A DNA stretch of 64,000 nucleotides, from assembly GCF_030272615.1 (NCBI RefSeq), contig NC_081415.1, forward strand, positions 623,409,740 to 623,473,739. Direction: 5' to 3'. This document shows, in pieces, positions 11,146-23,500 of the stretch. A program made the translations under genes and the position numbers. The notes beneath the pieces were generated by a model, which was given only the letters and a program-made list of their open reading frames with translations, made no database searches and was not told where the DNA came from. Position 1 is the stretch's first letter; each line of letters opens with the position of its first letter. This DNA is from Cryptomeria japonica. Taxonomy: Eukaryota; Streptophyta; Pinopsida; Cupressales; Cupressaceae.

Positions 11146-12424
11146 GGGTAACCTAAATATCTAGGCACATGATTATGTAAGTTATTTAATATTAAAGGTA
11201 GCTACAAATTTACTACTCATAACCAAATGCAATTTATTGCATTAGGAACCTAATACATGAAAGATTGGGATACATTATTGGTTAAAAATACATTGTTTGA
11301 AACATCTATAGAACCCAAATAATGGTGGTATGGGTAGTAATATCCTTGTCGATTATATTTAGAATTAAATTGCATATATTAATTGAAACGAGATATTTTA
11401 TGTTTGAAAATACCTTTTAGAGATTTCAGTAGTAACTAATAGCATTAACAATGACCTAGTAGCTATTGGTGTGGTAGAAATAAATCTTAAGGTATTTTGG
11501 AGCATTATAAGCCTTGGTATGAAATTGGGATATCCTAGTGCTTGGTAGGGATCCATGTCTAAAACTGAATTGATAGCTTCTATAGGAGTACATGATCTAG
11601 GTAAAACTAGTCAAGATCTAAGAACTATGAGTAAATAATAAATTGGTACCATGCCAAGAAAACCAATTATTAAGTTTATAAGGAATATGGTACTAAGGAT
11701 AAAGGAGGAAGGTAGAGGACAAGAATTAGAAGATATTTCTAGCTTAGGACCTATAGAATTTAGAGAGAGATAAGCTTGTGATTAGAATCTAGATTGATTC
11801 TAGGAAATAACTTAGTTAAATGACCAATTCATAAGAGTAGGGAGGGAAATAGGATTAAGACCAAAGGGATAAAGTGAATAGGAAGTATAGGGAGGGGGTG
11901 CTAGGTTGGACCTTGTACTTTGGACATGGTATAAAGGTGCATGATTCTTTTTGAAGTGTGGGATTTTAAATGAAAAATACATATGGGTAATTATTAGTGG
12001 TCTCAAGATGAATCAAAACCTTGGGGCTAAAAACCTATCTTCCATGTCAAACTAGGTCCTACATTCTTGTAGAATAATAGTATGTTAGGGTCCAAAAATA
12101 ATTTATAGCAAGGATTGGGGCTATTGAAGATTGGGAATACAAGACGTGTTTCCTTACTCCTAAGTTCACACATGCACTTGGAACATAGAATGAGGAAACA
12201 AGGAGATAAGAGAACCTTTTGTGGTGTTAGATAGATTGTACCTTACATAATAGAAAGTGCTAATATCCAAATTTCTCTTAGAGGTGTATCATCTAGTCGA
12301 GAACATGAGAAGTTACGACCAACGACCTAAGACATAGTTCATTGGTCCCAATTCTATCTACACACCTATGTTATAGGGAAGAACAAGCCAAGAAGGAATG
12401 TAAGAGGGAAGAACAACATAAGGA
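11146..12424. other. Gene-free sequence upstream of copy B
   Basis: All frames carry frequent stops. Short protein-like phrases occur (for example DTLLVKNTLFETSIEPK near 11270-11320), which may be a very old coding remnant, but no domain can be named. Confidence 0.4.
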
Positions 12425-12904
12425 GAATAAAAGAGGCCCCATAACAAAAAAACATAAAAACATATAAATTAATTGAAACCTAGCAACAGAAAAATGGGAA
12501 TCCACTTATAATTTCTCTAATTGAGTATTAATAATTTCTGAACAAGAAAATTGCAAAAAAAATAAGAAAAATGATGTAGGATCTTAGGAAATTTCAGATA
12601 TAAAAAATAGGGCCCAACATAGTTGAAGAGTGTAAGGTGATTCTTATGTGATTCTATGCAATGATCCTAATAGAACTTCTTAGAATCTATTAGACAAATA
12701 TTATCAATATTATTAGTCCTCAAGATATTAATCCTTTTCCTAGGTATCTTGAATCTATACAAGATCTTAAACACTTTAATGTGAATTAAGATTTATAAAC
12801 ATGTCATTTTCTTACAATAATTATTGAATGAAAAAGTACAAATGGATTTTAAAATCAAAGGAACATTAGCAAACCTTGCAAAATCTAATGGAAAGTCGGG
12901 TCTG

Positions 12905-13430
12905 GTGAAATTGTAAGATTTTGGACTGACACCTAACTTAAGGATGAGCCTCTCTCTTCTTCTCCAAATTTCAACCCATTCATGGAGAAATGTATTGACA
13001 GGTTTGGCTCTTCGGTTAAAGATTATTGGTCTAATGGATCTTGGATTGATCTTTCGGTGGTGGATGGACTGCTTGGGATCCTTAACAGTATTCTTAATTC
13101 TATTTTTTTATCCCAGTCTGATGAAATTTGTGTGTTGTATACTTCTCCTTCAAGTTATTTCAATTCTACATATGCTTTATACTTTCTCAGATTGCCCCTT
13201 CATGCCCTCCCCTTTTTGCGCTTATGTGTGGGATTCTAAGTTGGTCCCTAAATTATTTTTTAATTTTTTTTGGGTGTTTATTCAAAGTAACGCCCTTACT
13301 CTCGAGAGCTTATGTAAGTGGGGCTTTCATCTGGCTAATAGATGTTTCCTTTGTCAAGCTCAGTGTGAAAGATCCCTTCATAAATTCTTGGAATGTTCGT
13401 ATGTTAGGGATATTTAGGCTTTTTCTTTGA
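12905..13430 (+). pseudogene. LINE ORF2 fragment: end of RT and zinc-binding region
   Basis: Overlapping open stretches in three frames together give the C-terminal LINE RT region, then a motif CFLCQAQCERSLHKFLEC (C-x2-C ... H-x3-C), characteristic of the zinc-binding region after plant LINE RTs. At least two frameshifts separate the pieces. The insertion starts inside this domain, so the RT core is absent. It is followed by WKERNNEIFRD near 13570, the usual lead-in to RNase H. Confidence 0.55.
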
Positions 13431-13799
13431 ACTTGTAGGTTGTGGATTGGATTTTCTCCTCTTCTTTAGAAGATCTTATGATCCAATGGGTTTCTCCTTC
13501 TTCAAATTCTTTCCTTTCCTTTTTATAGACAATTATTATCCCCCATCTTGCTTCAAAGGGGGCTTGGAAAGAGAGAAATAATGAAATTTTTAGAGATGCT
13601 TACCTTGGGGAAGATGTGGCCTCTTTGAAAAATTGTAGGGCTATCAAATAGAATTTGTAATTTATTTCTTTTGATCAATGTGGATGTCTTTCTATCTCTA
13701 ATTATGACTCTTAGGTGGCCCTAATTTGGTAGCTTCATGTTGATATTTCTAAGCCTATCAAGAAAATTAAGAATCCCAGAGTTAATATCACTTGGCAAT

Positions 13800-14240
13800 C
13801 TCCTCCTCAAGGTTGGCCGAATGTGAATTTTGATGGGTTGGCGAAGGGTAACCCTGATCTAGCTAGTTGTGGTGGAGTGTTAAGAGATGAGTATGGTGGG
13901 TTCATTGCGGTGGTGGCACTCGCATTGGGTATCCATAATAATCACCTAGCTAAAGTGGTGATAGCCTACCATGGGCTTTTATTAGCCTTTGAATTGAACT
14001 TTTAAAAAGTTTGGTTAGGAGACTTAGAGATTATAATTAATTTCCTCAAAAAGAAATATAAGCCAAGTTAGTCAATTGAGAATTTGATTAAGGGGTCTAT
14101 GGATATTATCTCATCCTTTGATAATTGTTATATCTCCCATAAATTTAGGGAGGCCAATGGGCTTGTCGACCTATTGGCCAATATGGGAGTTTATAGTAAT
14201 AATAAACTTGAATGGGGTGAAGTGATGATTTTCCAACTAA
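13800..14240 (+). pseudogene. LINE RNase H domain, inactive
   Basis: The segment reads as plant LINE RNase H. VNFDGLAKGNPDLASCGGVL carries the first catalytic Asp. The helix NNHLAKVVIAYHGLLLAFEL follows, where the conserved Glu of the usual NNxAE motif is replaced by Lys. Then come WLGDLEIIINFL with the second Asp and HKFREANGLVDLLANMG with the terminal His and Asp. A TAA at about 14003 splits the domain, and another stop follows near 14070. The RNase H in LINEs helps remove template RNA. The missing Glu and the internal stops show this copy cannot act. Confidence 0.7.
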
Positions 14241-14728
14241 GCTAAAATATTTGGTGGTCTATGACAAGATCCACACTAGAACTATTAATCCCTTGCTATT
14301 TTATGATCACTACAGTTATTTTTTTTGTGTCCGCCTTGTTGTTGGCATATTTTATGGGAACTTTTTTAATCCTCGTTAAGAGTGAGTGGGGTTTCTTTGA
14401 GGGTACTTTGTTTCTTGATTCTTCCAGTTATAGGGATCTTAAAGGTTCGCTCTTGATTTTGTAGGTGTCTTGAGCTATGGGGGGAGATAGGATTAAGCTT
14501 GAGCCCCTTAAATGTGAGAAAATCAAGAAAAAAAACACTTTATAGAGAATTTTGGAGAAAAGGGGGGGTTATGCCTTACCTTGAAAGGCTTCATTGCTGC
14601 AATCATAATCTTTCTAGGGATTTTTCTAAAGTGTAGAATAAATTATAGGTTACAATTTATGAGAATAATTTTAAACTCACAGAGGAACCTAGTGCTAAAG
14701 TTTTTGGCTTGAGAATGGAGGGGAAAAA

Positions 14729-15487
14729 GTTTTTTTGAAGCAGTCACCAATGAGGAGGGACTTGAAGGGGATTAGTCCAAACCGGTCAGCAAGAGTAAAA
14801 ACAATAGACTCACACAGATATGATGGAGGAAATGTAGAACAAAAAGTTTTATTGCATGAAAGTCAATTACATCCAATCAGTAACAACCAGGGTACAAAAT
14901 ACCGACACACAGGCTTGGTAGACTAGGTCACACTGGGACCTTGAATCGAAAGATCTATCTTCTAGGCACATTCTACCTATCTTATACTTCTTGATTCTCT
15001 AATTAATTCCATTCTAAAGCATGATTACAAATATATATATCGATCCAAAGGATCTGGTCGGCCCAAAAGGGATAAAAACCCGAAGAACAAGACCTAACAT
15101 GCAAAATGAACAAGGTTGCCCTCCGCCAAGAGATTCCTCCAAAAAATCCAAAGGATGAAACGTAGAAGGTCGGCCACATGCCAAGAAACATCAAGATCAA
15201 TGTCCAAGGCTCTGCCAACTTTGGAAAGGGTTTTGATAGATCACCAGATTAGGTCTCAGGAAATCGGTAACAAAGGATGACCAGGAACAAGAAATTGTCA
15301 TGGAAATCGGAAGCGATATCTTACCGGAAAGTGATCCAAAAGAGATGTAGTTTGAAAGAAAGAAAGATGATCAACTCTTCAAGTAGAATCCAACTCCACA
15401 AGATCCGGTGAGCCAAAATTGGGACATGCAAAAAGGAAAACTGAAATTATAAATAGAAAACAAAATAGGAAATACAATGTTTTTTTG
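14729..15487. mobile_element. 741-bp insertion between 9-bp direct repeats
   Basis: GTTTTTTTG occurs at 14729-14737 and 15479-15487. Removing 14738-15478 plus one repeat rejoins a continuous reading from GLRMEGKKFF to the downstream protein. The insert has no open frame and no obvious terminal inverted repeats. A 9-bp duplication would fit a Mutator-like transposon. A decayed solo LTR is also possible, and the T-run makes the duplication length uncertain. Confidence 0.45.
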
Positions 15488-16776
15488 GTTGATGGAAGAT
15501 CATTGTGAATGGGGAATGCTCCTGCATCATTTTTAAAGACATAAATTCAGCTGATGAAGAGGTGCATGATTTTGTCAAGGGTAAAGAGGGAAAGTGGTTT
15601 CTCAAGTACAAAGGCGACTACAAGATAAAATCCATCGAATCTTTATGGGCCAAAGTTCTAAAGGTAATTATACAAGTTTTTCACTCTCAATGGTCGCTAT
15701 TCACTTCTGTATAACTATAATTTTTCCCTCCTCAATCATTTCAGGTATAAGGATAGGGTTTCATTCCTTTTTTCCTACAATCTTATTTAGAATTGGGCAT
15801 TAGGGAATGTAAAAAGGATAAGAAAACCCCATTTTGCTTGAAGGTTTGATCTTACTATTAATGGAGCATTTCAAAAATTCCTCGAGGGAAGGTAAATCTA
15901 TTAATGATGGGGATTTTTCTAATCTGGAAGGTTATGGTTCTCCTTTCTTTGAGGGTGGTGGATGGAATAGTAAGAAGTTGGATTATTCTGATGAGGATTG
16001 GGGAAGAATGCCCGTGAAAGAATTCCTAAAGGCAGAAATGCTTCCCCTATTTCAGTTTCACAAGATATTATTTCTAAAGGTGAAGAGGGGAAAGGTATTA
16101 AGAAAAGGAAAAATAATGATGGGACTAGCAAAAATTATTCATTGGATTCTTCCCTTAAGGTAGATAATCAGGAGGGTTTGAGGGTTTTAAAGGAATCTCA
16201 CCCCGAGACAAGTCATGATGGGAGGCTCCCTTTCCCTCATGACCTAAACCATGACTCCCCCATGTTAAATCTTGATAGAGAGCATCCTTCAGACCTCTTT
16301 TTAGTGGGTAGGAATGTTGTTGTTGATAATTGTAAAATGCAAAAAAAATCTTTCACGAGATTAATATTACTATTCTTGGGGTCAAGAATTAATCAGATAA
16401 TCTAAAGGACTCAAAATTGAATTGGCTAGAGAAGGAAGTATGTAACGTTGTTGTTTCCTTGCAAAATTAGTTAGGATATTGAACGTATGAAGAAATATTT
16501 TGAAGGGAGAATCATGAGACTATAGACAAACTACAAAAGGATAACTAATAATTTCATTACCGTAGTCAAATTCAACTACAAGGTTATGATAGAGAAGTTT
16601 GAGGGGGTTCAAGAGGATAAATCACACTTCATTGATATGGATGTGATTGAGAAAGGAAAGAAGGATACTCAAGAGGAGGGTAGAGGCCCTTGTACTCATA
16701 CTAGAGCGAGCAACAATAAGATAATGGATGAAGTTGATGTTAGAGATATGAAGAGGTTGTCCATGAACCTTTCTTA
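15485..16776 (+). pseudogene. LINE ORF1-like coding remnant
   Basis: Three broken open stretches (15505-15714, 15998-16405, 16586-16777) lie before the poly(A) end of the insertion. The first has GKWFLKYKGDYKIKSIESLW, resembling the beginning of plant LINE ORF1 proteins, where a short basic/aromatic domain precedes a linker. The later stretches are Lys/Glu-rich and have no named domain. A poly(A) tail only 200 bp downstream with no ORF2 between implies loss of ORF2 or joining of two LINE pieces. The assignment is tentative. Confidence 0.35.
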
Positions 16777-16954
16777 GCTTGAAGTGGAAGCAACAAAAGC
16801 TTTAAAGAATTTTAATTAGTTGTTTTTTCTTGTTTTGTTGGGTTGTGTTCTATTTTGGTTTTTGTGTGAGTTGGCTGCCTGTTTGTTGATGGTATGCTAA
16901 TGGTTATCTAATGGAAACATTAAGTAAATAGTATTTTAAGTCCCTTCAAAACCT

Positions 16955-16984
16955 ACTTGACCCCTTTAATAAAAAAAAAATCAA
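16955..16984 (+). other. LINE 3' terminus and poly(A) tail
   Basis: Polyadenylation-like AATAAA runs into an A-tract at the exact place where similarity to copy A resumes. The preceding CCCTTCAAAACCTACTT is shared with the other LINE ends at 6349 and 11133. Confidence 0.75.
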
Positions 16985-19733
16985 AAGTATTTGAATATAT
17001 CAAGTCAAGTACCTTTAAAAATATATTAGAACTAGAGAAAAAACCATGGTTTATATTCCATAAAGAAAATATTCACAAAAAATGAACTCTAATTTATTAT
17101 AATTTACCCTATCAACAAAGAATTTATTTCAAGGTATGTAGATCCTCCTGAACAATATGATCCATCCTATATTTCCATAACTTTTTTTTTCTCTTCAATA
17201 ATTATGGTCGCAAAAGTGTGGGGATGCTTAGCTTATCAAAATGCATGACCATCAAAAGTGGATGATTTACTCAACTTTCCTACTAATCCTTGCCGTTAAG
17301 TTTAATATTCTATAAATATATGTAGTATAGGAATAAAATAACTAGTGCAATAAACTATTTTCCCATTAAGATGGAAAAGGTTCTTGTTCAAACACCCTTA
17401 ATTGCCATTATCATACCTTTGGCCATCTTGCATCCTTCACTTAATAAACCAATCTACACACTTAAACATATTAATTTACTTATTAAAATGCTCTAAAACA
17501 TGGATTTTCAACACAATATGATTTCCTTCAATTACCCATTAAGGACTCAAATAGCCAAAAGTATTTAGATGGGAATAAACTATAACGTATAATTGACCAT
17601 AATCATATTATTCATATTTTGTAAACCAACCCCACTACAAGATCATGTCTAAAGATGCATCATAGTCCATTAGCCATCACCTTGCAATGCATGTGTAGTC
17701 AACCTGATTACAAAGGTCTCACTAAGATAACTTCTTAATCCCATCATAAAAGTGTCATTTTATTATTATTTTCCTCCTTACCATCTCTTTGGAAATTGTT
17801 ATTCTCCCATATATATTGAACATTTTTTGTTTGTCTTATCAGGAGATTTGTATTCCCTACAAGATTTAGATTTAGCCATGACGTAACTTTTTTCTTTCTT
17901 TTTTTCATTCCTATCTACCATCAATAGGTATGGCCACCTTTGCTAATTTATAATTATGTGAATACATCTCTTTGAAAGTAGTAATATAAGTACATAATCT
18001 ATTTCGAGTATTGAGGTGGCACTCCAATGGCCATGACTAATTAATCCCATAAATGTAGCAAAAAAATAAATTAAATTTTATGTAGTAATCCTCCCTCTCC
18101 AGCTTCCCTCCAAATAAATGCATTTATGCAAGAATCATGTAAACAAAATAAGGTTTCTCAATTATAGAGCAACCATTTCTTAAGGATATAAACTTCTTAA
18201 TTAGGAAAAACATATGTACCCATGATTTAGCCTATCAAATCTCATGTAGCTTCTTCCAAAGATTCACTATAGTAGTATCCTTGTGCATATTCACTATACT
18301 AAATAAAACAATCAGAGTCTAATGACACCCTTAACTTTTCTATCAATTATTTCCTACTATTCTTGTGACATAAAAAAGGGCTTGTATCTTAATACTGAAT
18401 TTCATTGATCACTATCCATTAGCTTATCCTTCATCTGATGAACTCTAACTCCCAAGATATTTTTTTGAAAATTTCATCATTTCTACTATAGATTTTTTTC
18501 CATCTTTTTTTTGTAATATGATCAAAATTCTTCTATGCAAGTTCTCAATCAAATGAAGGCACCCCTTTAATATAAAACTAAAATCAAAGGTGATCAATAC
18601 TTGACACAAAATAAGAGGAAGTTTGGTACATGGAAAGGATTCCCAAACTAATGTTATATGACAGTAATGTGCGTGGTTGATCTTTACAAGTATTGAATAT
18701 CATGTACAAAATACAAATAAAATTATACCACAACACTAATCTACATCGAAAAAAACCTCAATTGAAAAATCACACACTTGAAAACATGAATAAATTATAT
18801 TGTAGATAAAAATATTACAACAAAATCTTAGAGAAATATCTATATAGGAGTATCACCAACATAAATCTTTGAAATAACTCCAGTAGCCTAGCAATGTCTA
18901 CAAATCAACTATGAAAACCTCCATCTCAAACATCCAATAAATAAGAGATGTATTACATAAAATCATCACTAGGTAATTAAGAAACCTTGAGCTAAAACCA
19001 TGCAAATGATGGTTTCCAAATCTTTAGTTTGAAATGTAACACCTAAATTCAAGATGAATCAATAATCTAAAAATAACATATCCAGTGGACCTATCATGAA
19101 ATAAGCATAGTCTATTCACCAACTAAAAAATTAATTTTGGCTGCATTGTTTCTATTCAAGGATGCTTTATGACATGTCATAAGTCCAACAATTATAACTC
19201 CATCTTACAACATTTATATCTATTTATAATGCTTTAAGATTTCAATTTGTGAGGCCATTAGAACCCTTTTTTCAAACTCTAAAATTAAAAAATATATATT
19301 TAATAGACATCTATAAACATTGCCAAACAACATTAAATCTATATTTTAAACAAAACCCAACTCTATAATCCAAAAATTGTACTAAATCTACAATTTTACA
19401 TTGTTAACATTTCCTAGCAAGAGAGTGCCCTTGAGATTTTGGACAATAGACACAAAACTAATGCTATCTCATGTAGTGACTGCACCCAATGTGATTCCAA
19501 TGCTTTACTATCAATTGCTTCCAACATCTATGCAAAATTTGAGTTTACTCAAACAATTTAATTTGTATAAGAGGATTTCTACTTCTATTTTGTTAAGTTT
19601 TCGTTCGAATCAAAACTTTTGGTATTTAAAAATCAGCTGTCAGGCAGTCAGAAAAGCAATGATGATCCAACTAGCATCACGATATGGACTAGTAGATAGG
19701 CAATAATAGACATGGTATGGGCCCGTCTTTAAC

Positions 19734-19758
19734 ACCATTAATGGTTATGGTGCACCAT
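19734..19758 (+). promoter_or_regulatory. Twin palindromes upstream of the RING gene
   Basis: ACCATTAATGGT (19734-19745) and ATGGTGCACCAT (19747-19758) are perfect 12-bp palindromes one base apart, about 50 bp upstream of the TATA box. The pair is intact in copy A (6772-6796) and nearly intact in copy C (28292-28313), while the surrounding block has diverged. The likely role is a dimeric transcription factor site. This is inferred from symmetry and conservation only. Confidence 0.5.
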
Positions 19759-19808
19759 GAAGGCTGCATTAGAGGTGGCTCAGCTCTTCTTCTTGCGTGA
19801 AAACCAGC

Positions 19809-19816
19809 TATAAATA
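19809..19816 (+). promoter_or_regulatory. TATA box of the RING gene
   Basis: TATAAATA lies 58 bp before the ATG at 19867. Transcription would start near 19840, giving a very short 5' UTR of about 25-30 bases. Confidence 0.6.
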
Positions 19817-19866
19817 TCTCCCATTTCAGCGTGGATTTCATTGTATACTTGAAATATTTGTCCACC

Positions 19867-20313
19867 ATGGGATTTCCAGTGGGTTTCGGCAGCATTGCTA
19901 TTCCCAGAGTGCTGTTATACACAGCATCAGCCATGGACTATTTAAACAACCTCATATGTTGTTTTCTTTCAGCTCTCCAACTGAGCAGGACGCAACAAGT
20001 TGAGAGCTATTCGTGGCAAGAATTGTCAGAATTTTCCTCTACCATTTCTTCCACATCAGGTGAGATGATAAAACACAAGTTGCCTCTTATTATGTTTCGA
20101 AATGTTGCAGGCAAATTGACTGAGATTGAGAAGGACATTGTGTGCGCTGTCTGCTTGAGCCCCTTCGAAGAAGAAGACGAAATCCGAGAGCTGTGCAATT
20201 GCAGTCACATATTTCATAGGGATTGTTTGGATAAATGGATTGATAACCATAAGGATTCCTGCCCTTTCTGCAGATGTCCTCTGCTTGAACCAACTGTTTT
20301 TTTTTCAATTTAA
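19867..20313 (+). CDS. RING-H2 E3 ubiquitin ligase, BRH1/RHA-like, intronless
   Basis: 148 codons. The start at 19867 is chosen because CCACCATGG is an excellent plant initiation context and MGFPVG is the typical N-terminus of brassinosteroid-responsive RING-H2 (BRH1-like) proteins. An in-frame ATG 12 codons upstream lies in what would be the 5' UTR. Residues about 10-39 are hydrophobic and probably anchor the protein in a membrane. The RING-H2 finger uses C93, C96, C112, H114, H117, C120, C132 and C135, with the conserved Trp124 three residues after C120. All eight zinc ligands are present. The family passes ubiquitin from an E2 to target proteins; the target here is unknown. A TATA box lies upstream and AATAAA downstream, and no stop or frameshift is seen. 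It is the only intact-looking cellular gene in the window and is flanked by two broken copies (A and C). Confidence 0.88.
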   Translation: MGFPVGFGSIAIPRVLLYTASAMDYLNNLICCFLSALQLSRTQQVESYSWQELSEFSSTISSTSGEMIKHKLPLIMFRNVAGKLTEIEKDIVCAVCLSPFEEEDEIRELCNCSHIFHRDCLDKWIDNHKDSCPFCRCPLLEPTVFFSI

Positions 20314-20416
20314 CAGTCTTGATATTTAATTTTTTAGGTTGTTGAGGGAGAGAATAGTAGAAAGCTTTCCATTTCTTTATGAAAGACCAGGTAGCCTGGC
20401 CTAGTATATATATATA

Positions 20417-20422
20417 AATAAA
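20417..20422 (+). terminator. Polyadenylation signal of the RING gene
   Basis: AATAAA lies 104 bp after the stop codon, following a short TA repeat. It fits a plant near-upstream poly(A) element, though AT-rich DNA makes chance matches common. Confidence 0.4.
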
Positions 20423-20560
20423 ATACAAAAGTTGCATTTTGCAGAAACAGTAAAAGTCTGCATCTGTATATTACGGATCTTGTATTTAGATATCCATAAC
20501 GTGTATCTACGATAATAGTACTCAGATTCATCACCTTTGGTGATATATTATTCAATACAG

Positions 20561-23500
20561 TTAATTATTACACATCCTTTCATTCTTCATTGTGTTTTTA
20601 TAAATTAATTTGCTTCTATTTTTAGAAATATTTTACATCATTTTATATTTCTGTAACGTAATTTTCCTACACAATTTCTTATCATTCTAGTAAATGTTTT
20701 CTTAATAGAGTGTATTAAAAATAAATAAATAAATTTAAATTGAAAGATGGGTTGGGGTTTAGCTTGATTGATGAGAGGTTCTAGTAGTGAAGAATGACGT
20801 CACAAGGTCTAGTCTCCCCTAGGTCACGTGGTTTTATTTATTAAGAGAAAATTTGGATTAAAACTTCTTAACAAATCACTTAAGCATATTTTAGAAAATT
20901 TCTATCAAGAATGTTTCTATACAAAATAGTTTTATTACTATTCTTAAGTACAATAAAACCACTTGATCTCATTGATAGTATTAATATTAATATTTTGAAT
21001 ACAACTTAATAAGAACACAATTGACCCACAGACAACTTTCATATCATCTTGTTGTACTTACTTAAACATAAAAAATGTTAAAAGTGGTTCAATTATTCTA
21101 ACAAACTTAGATGGACCAACTCATTTTTTTACACACATGCTTTAAACCTCACTCCGCCTATCAGCATAACTAGCATGGTAAAAAAGTGTCCCCTTGTTAG
21201 TTTTGTAGCATGATGGCAACCTAGCCTTGCCAACCATTTTGTGTTCCCCTCACTATGAAATTTAACTCTAGTCAATAATAAGAAGTCAACATCTTCTTTA
21301 TTGTTGAGTTTCTCCTATGTTGTTATGGTCCCTTAATGTACAAAATAATGGAAATCTAGAAAACTCAAGATACACCTCACTATAAACCTCATGATCGAGT
21401 GTATTGTAGCAACTTTTTTATCAAGGGATGTCGTTGTAACTTAGTAGTATGTTGTTTTGATAATGAACTTTGAAATAGTAAACTTGCATAAAGGCTTCAT
21501 TTGTTGAAGTGATAAGAGAATGAGGGTGTTTATAATTTTCGTATGTCCAAAAAACATTTGTGTCCCATCCGCACATTTTTCTTCTACTTATATTGAAAAT
21601 CTTATAAAAGAGAATATTATGATTTGATCGTGGTTAGGGTGGTCAGACAAACACCTGCTTCTTATCATTTTCTTGAAATTTTAGCACTACTACATTCAAA
21701 TTTCAATTTTTTGTCAAATTAAATATTTTTTTTTAGAAAACAACTAGTAGCTTAGAAACTACATTCAATTTTCTACATATTCTATTCTTACATATTTTTT
21801 AAACAAGTTTCCTAACTTTGCTTTTATGATTTTCATTGTCACTAAGGCCCTGTTTGGCTCATCATGATCCTGCAAATAGCTGATAATAAAATAATAAATA
21901 ATTGAATTTTAATTAACTAACCACAGAGTTAACTGAAGAGAATGGAGAAGATAAGTCAACTAGTAATAGAAAGTTATCAATTTGACCCCCAATGAGAAAA
22001 ATAAAGAATCAACTTATTTATAAAATGGATAAATGGAAAGAAAAAAATATTAGAAGATGGAGTTAACTTGTGAGGAGATAGTTATGAGTTGATTAATTTA
22101 TTTAATTATTTTGTTTAATGAGGAAGTTTCTAAGTTGAATGATTTAACTCTGAAGGGATATTAGTGGAATTTATTAATTTATTGAAATAAATAATCAGTT
22201 CATCTTAATTAAATAATAGAGCATCATTTAATCAAACAATTATTAATGGATAATTATAATAATAATGTGAGTAATAATAAGATAATTAAAGATAATAAAA
22301 AATTAATGATAAAAGATAATTAATTAAAAAAGTAATTATAGGTGGATGATAATGTGAATAATTAGTATGCTTATAATAAGAGGAATTATTTTAACATCTA
22401 TATTTTATCTAGATTTGACATAACTATTCACGTAGAGAATTGGAAAGTGAAATGATTGATACTCGATTTAGAAGTTATCCACACAACATATTGCATGAGT
22501 GAGTTGTTAAAGAACAAGATGAAAAAATTAGATGCAAGATGAAAAATAATGGGACATAAAAGAAGGAAAAGATGGAGAAAAATGAAAAGATGGATGTAAG
22601 TATCATGATTATGGAAGTAATGATGATTAAAAGATTTCATGTGAATAGGGGTTTTACTTATCTGATTTCTTCTTTTGTAATGTGAATAAGGTATGCCATA
22701 TAACTAGTTATTGATTAGGTTATATCCGCACTTGTTCACATGATAATTTTACTTAGGGAATTATAAATATTTATAGAAATCATTATTAGACATGTTTTCA
22801 TAAGCCTTAGTTGTCACATGACATAAGTTTAAGACACTTGTCATCATATTGGTTATCCCTTTCTCTCAAGCTTTCCTACAAAAGTAAGGCCTCTCATTAT
22901 ATATATTGAAGATGGGGTATTCACTATAATATATTTTATACCATAATAAATAAATACTTCTATTTATTCTCTCTTGTAGAATGTAGACTTCTATTTTGTA
23001 GGTGATCCTAAGATCTTGAGCCTATTTGTGATTTTAAATTGATGGTAAATCTTGAAATCTACATGCATATTCTCAAATCTAGGATGTAGTCAAGTGGGAT
23101 CATTTTATAGTTGCACTTCAAGAAAAGAAAACATCATCATTGAGTTCAAAAGGCTAAAAAATTATGCCTATTTTTATATATGGAGCTCTGTTTTCTTTAT
23201 AGAAAATTTTTGGCCACTTTTTAGAGTTTAAAGGAATGTTAAAATAACTTTTTTGTATTATCAAATGTAATTCATATAGTAAAAATGTATTCTATTTATA
23301 GCATCGAATCATAGTCTATAGTTATAAATATTACTTTCAATATACTATATGCATTATGTGAATATTCAAGTACTTTATTCGGATAATGTTTGCATCATTT
23401 ATAGCATGTCAAGTACCAATTTTTACCCCTTCAACAAAAAAATTGTTGAAAGTTAAGAAGGCATAACTTTAAAAGAATCAATCTTACAATAAATAGTCAT

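Larger units (their letters stand above)
12877..16984 (+). mobile_element. Composite LINE insertion in copy B
   Basis: Copies A and B lose similarity at 12876 and regain it at about 16985, defining the insert. It opens inside the end of a LINE RT (FWTDT then LKDEPL) and continues with a zinc-binding region and an RNase H (13800-14240). It then carries an ORF1-like region with a further 741-bp insertion inside it. It ends with CCCTTCAAAACCTACTTGACC followed by AATAAAAAAAAAA at 16964-16980. RNase H upstream of an ORF1-like region is not the usual LINE order, so two LINE pieces may be joined. No clear target duplication was found. Confidence 0.6.
12425..20560 (+). repeat. Duplicated RING-gene block, copy B (split by a LINE)
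   Basis: 12425-12876 aligns to the start of copy A (3806 onward). The alignment resumes at about 16985 and runs to the promoter palindromes at 19734-19758, with copy C aligning from about 17630 on. Copy B alone continues into a complete RING gene. The gap of about 4.1 kb is a LINE insertion with a poly(A) end. Similarity to copy C continues through the last third of the RING gene and its 3' flank to about 20460, where copia-1 interrupts copy C. Confidence 0.75.

Noticed and set aside
19401-19706. 101-codon open frame just upstream of the RING gene
   Set aside because: Not preserved in copies A or C, and it runs into the promoter. Chance frame.
19831-19866. Upstream ATG of the RING gene at 19831 as the true start
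   Set aside because: It lies close to the TATA box (the likely transcript starts near 19840), and the ATG at 19867 has a better context and the family-typical MGFPVG start.
21840-21860. GGCCCTGTTTGG motif as the end of a DNA transposon
   Set aside because: No inverted partner or target duplication found downstream.
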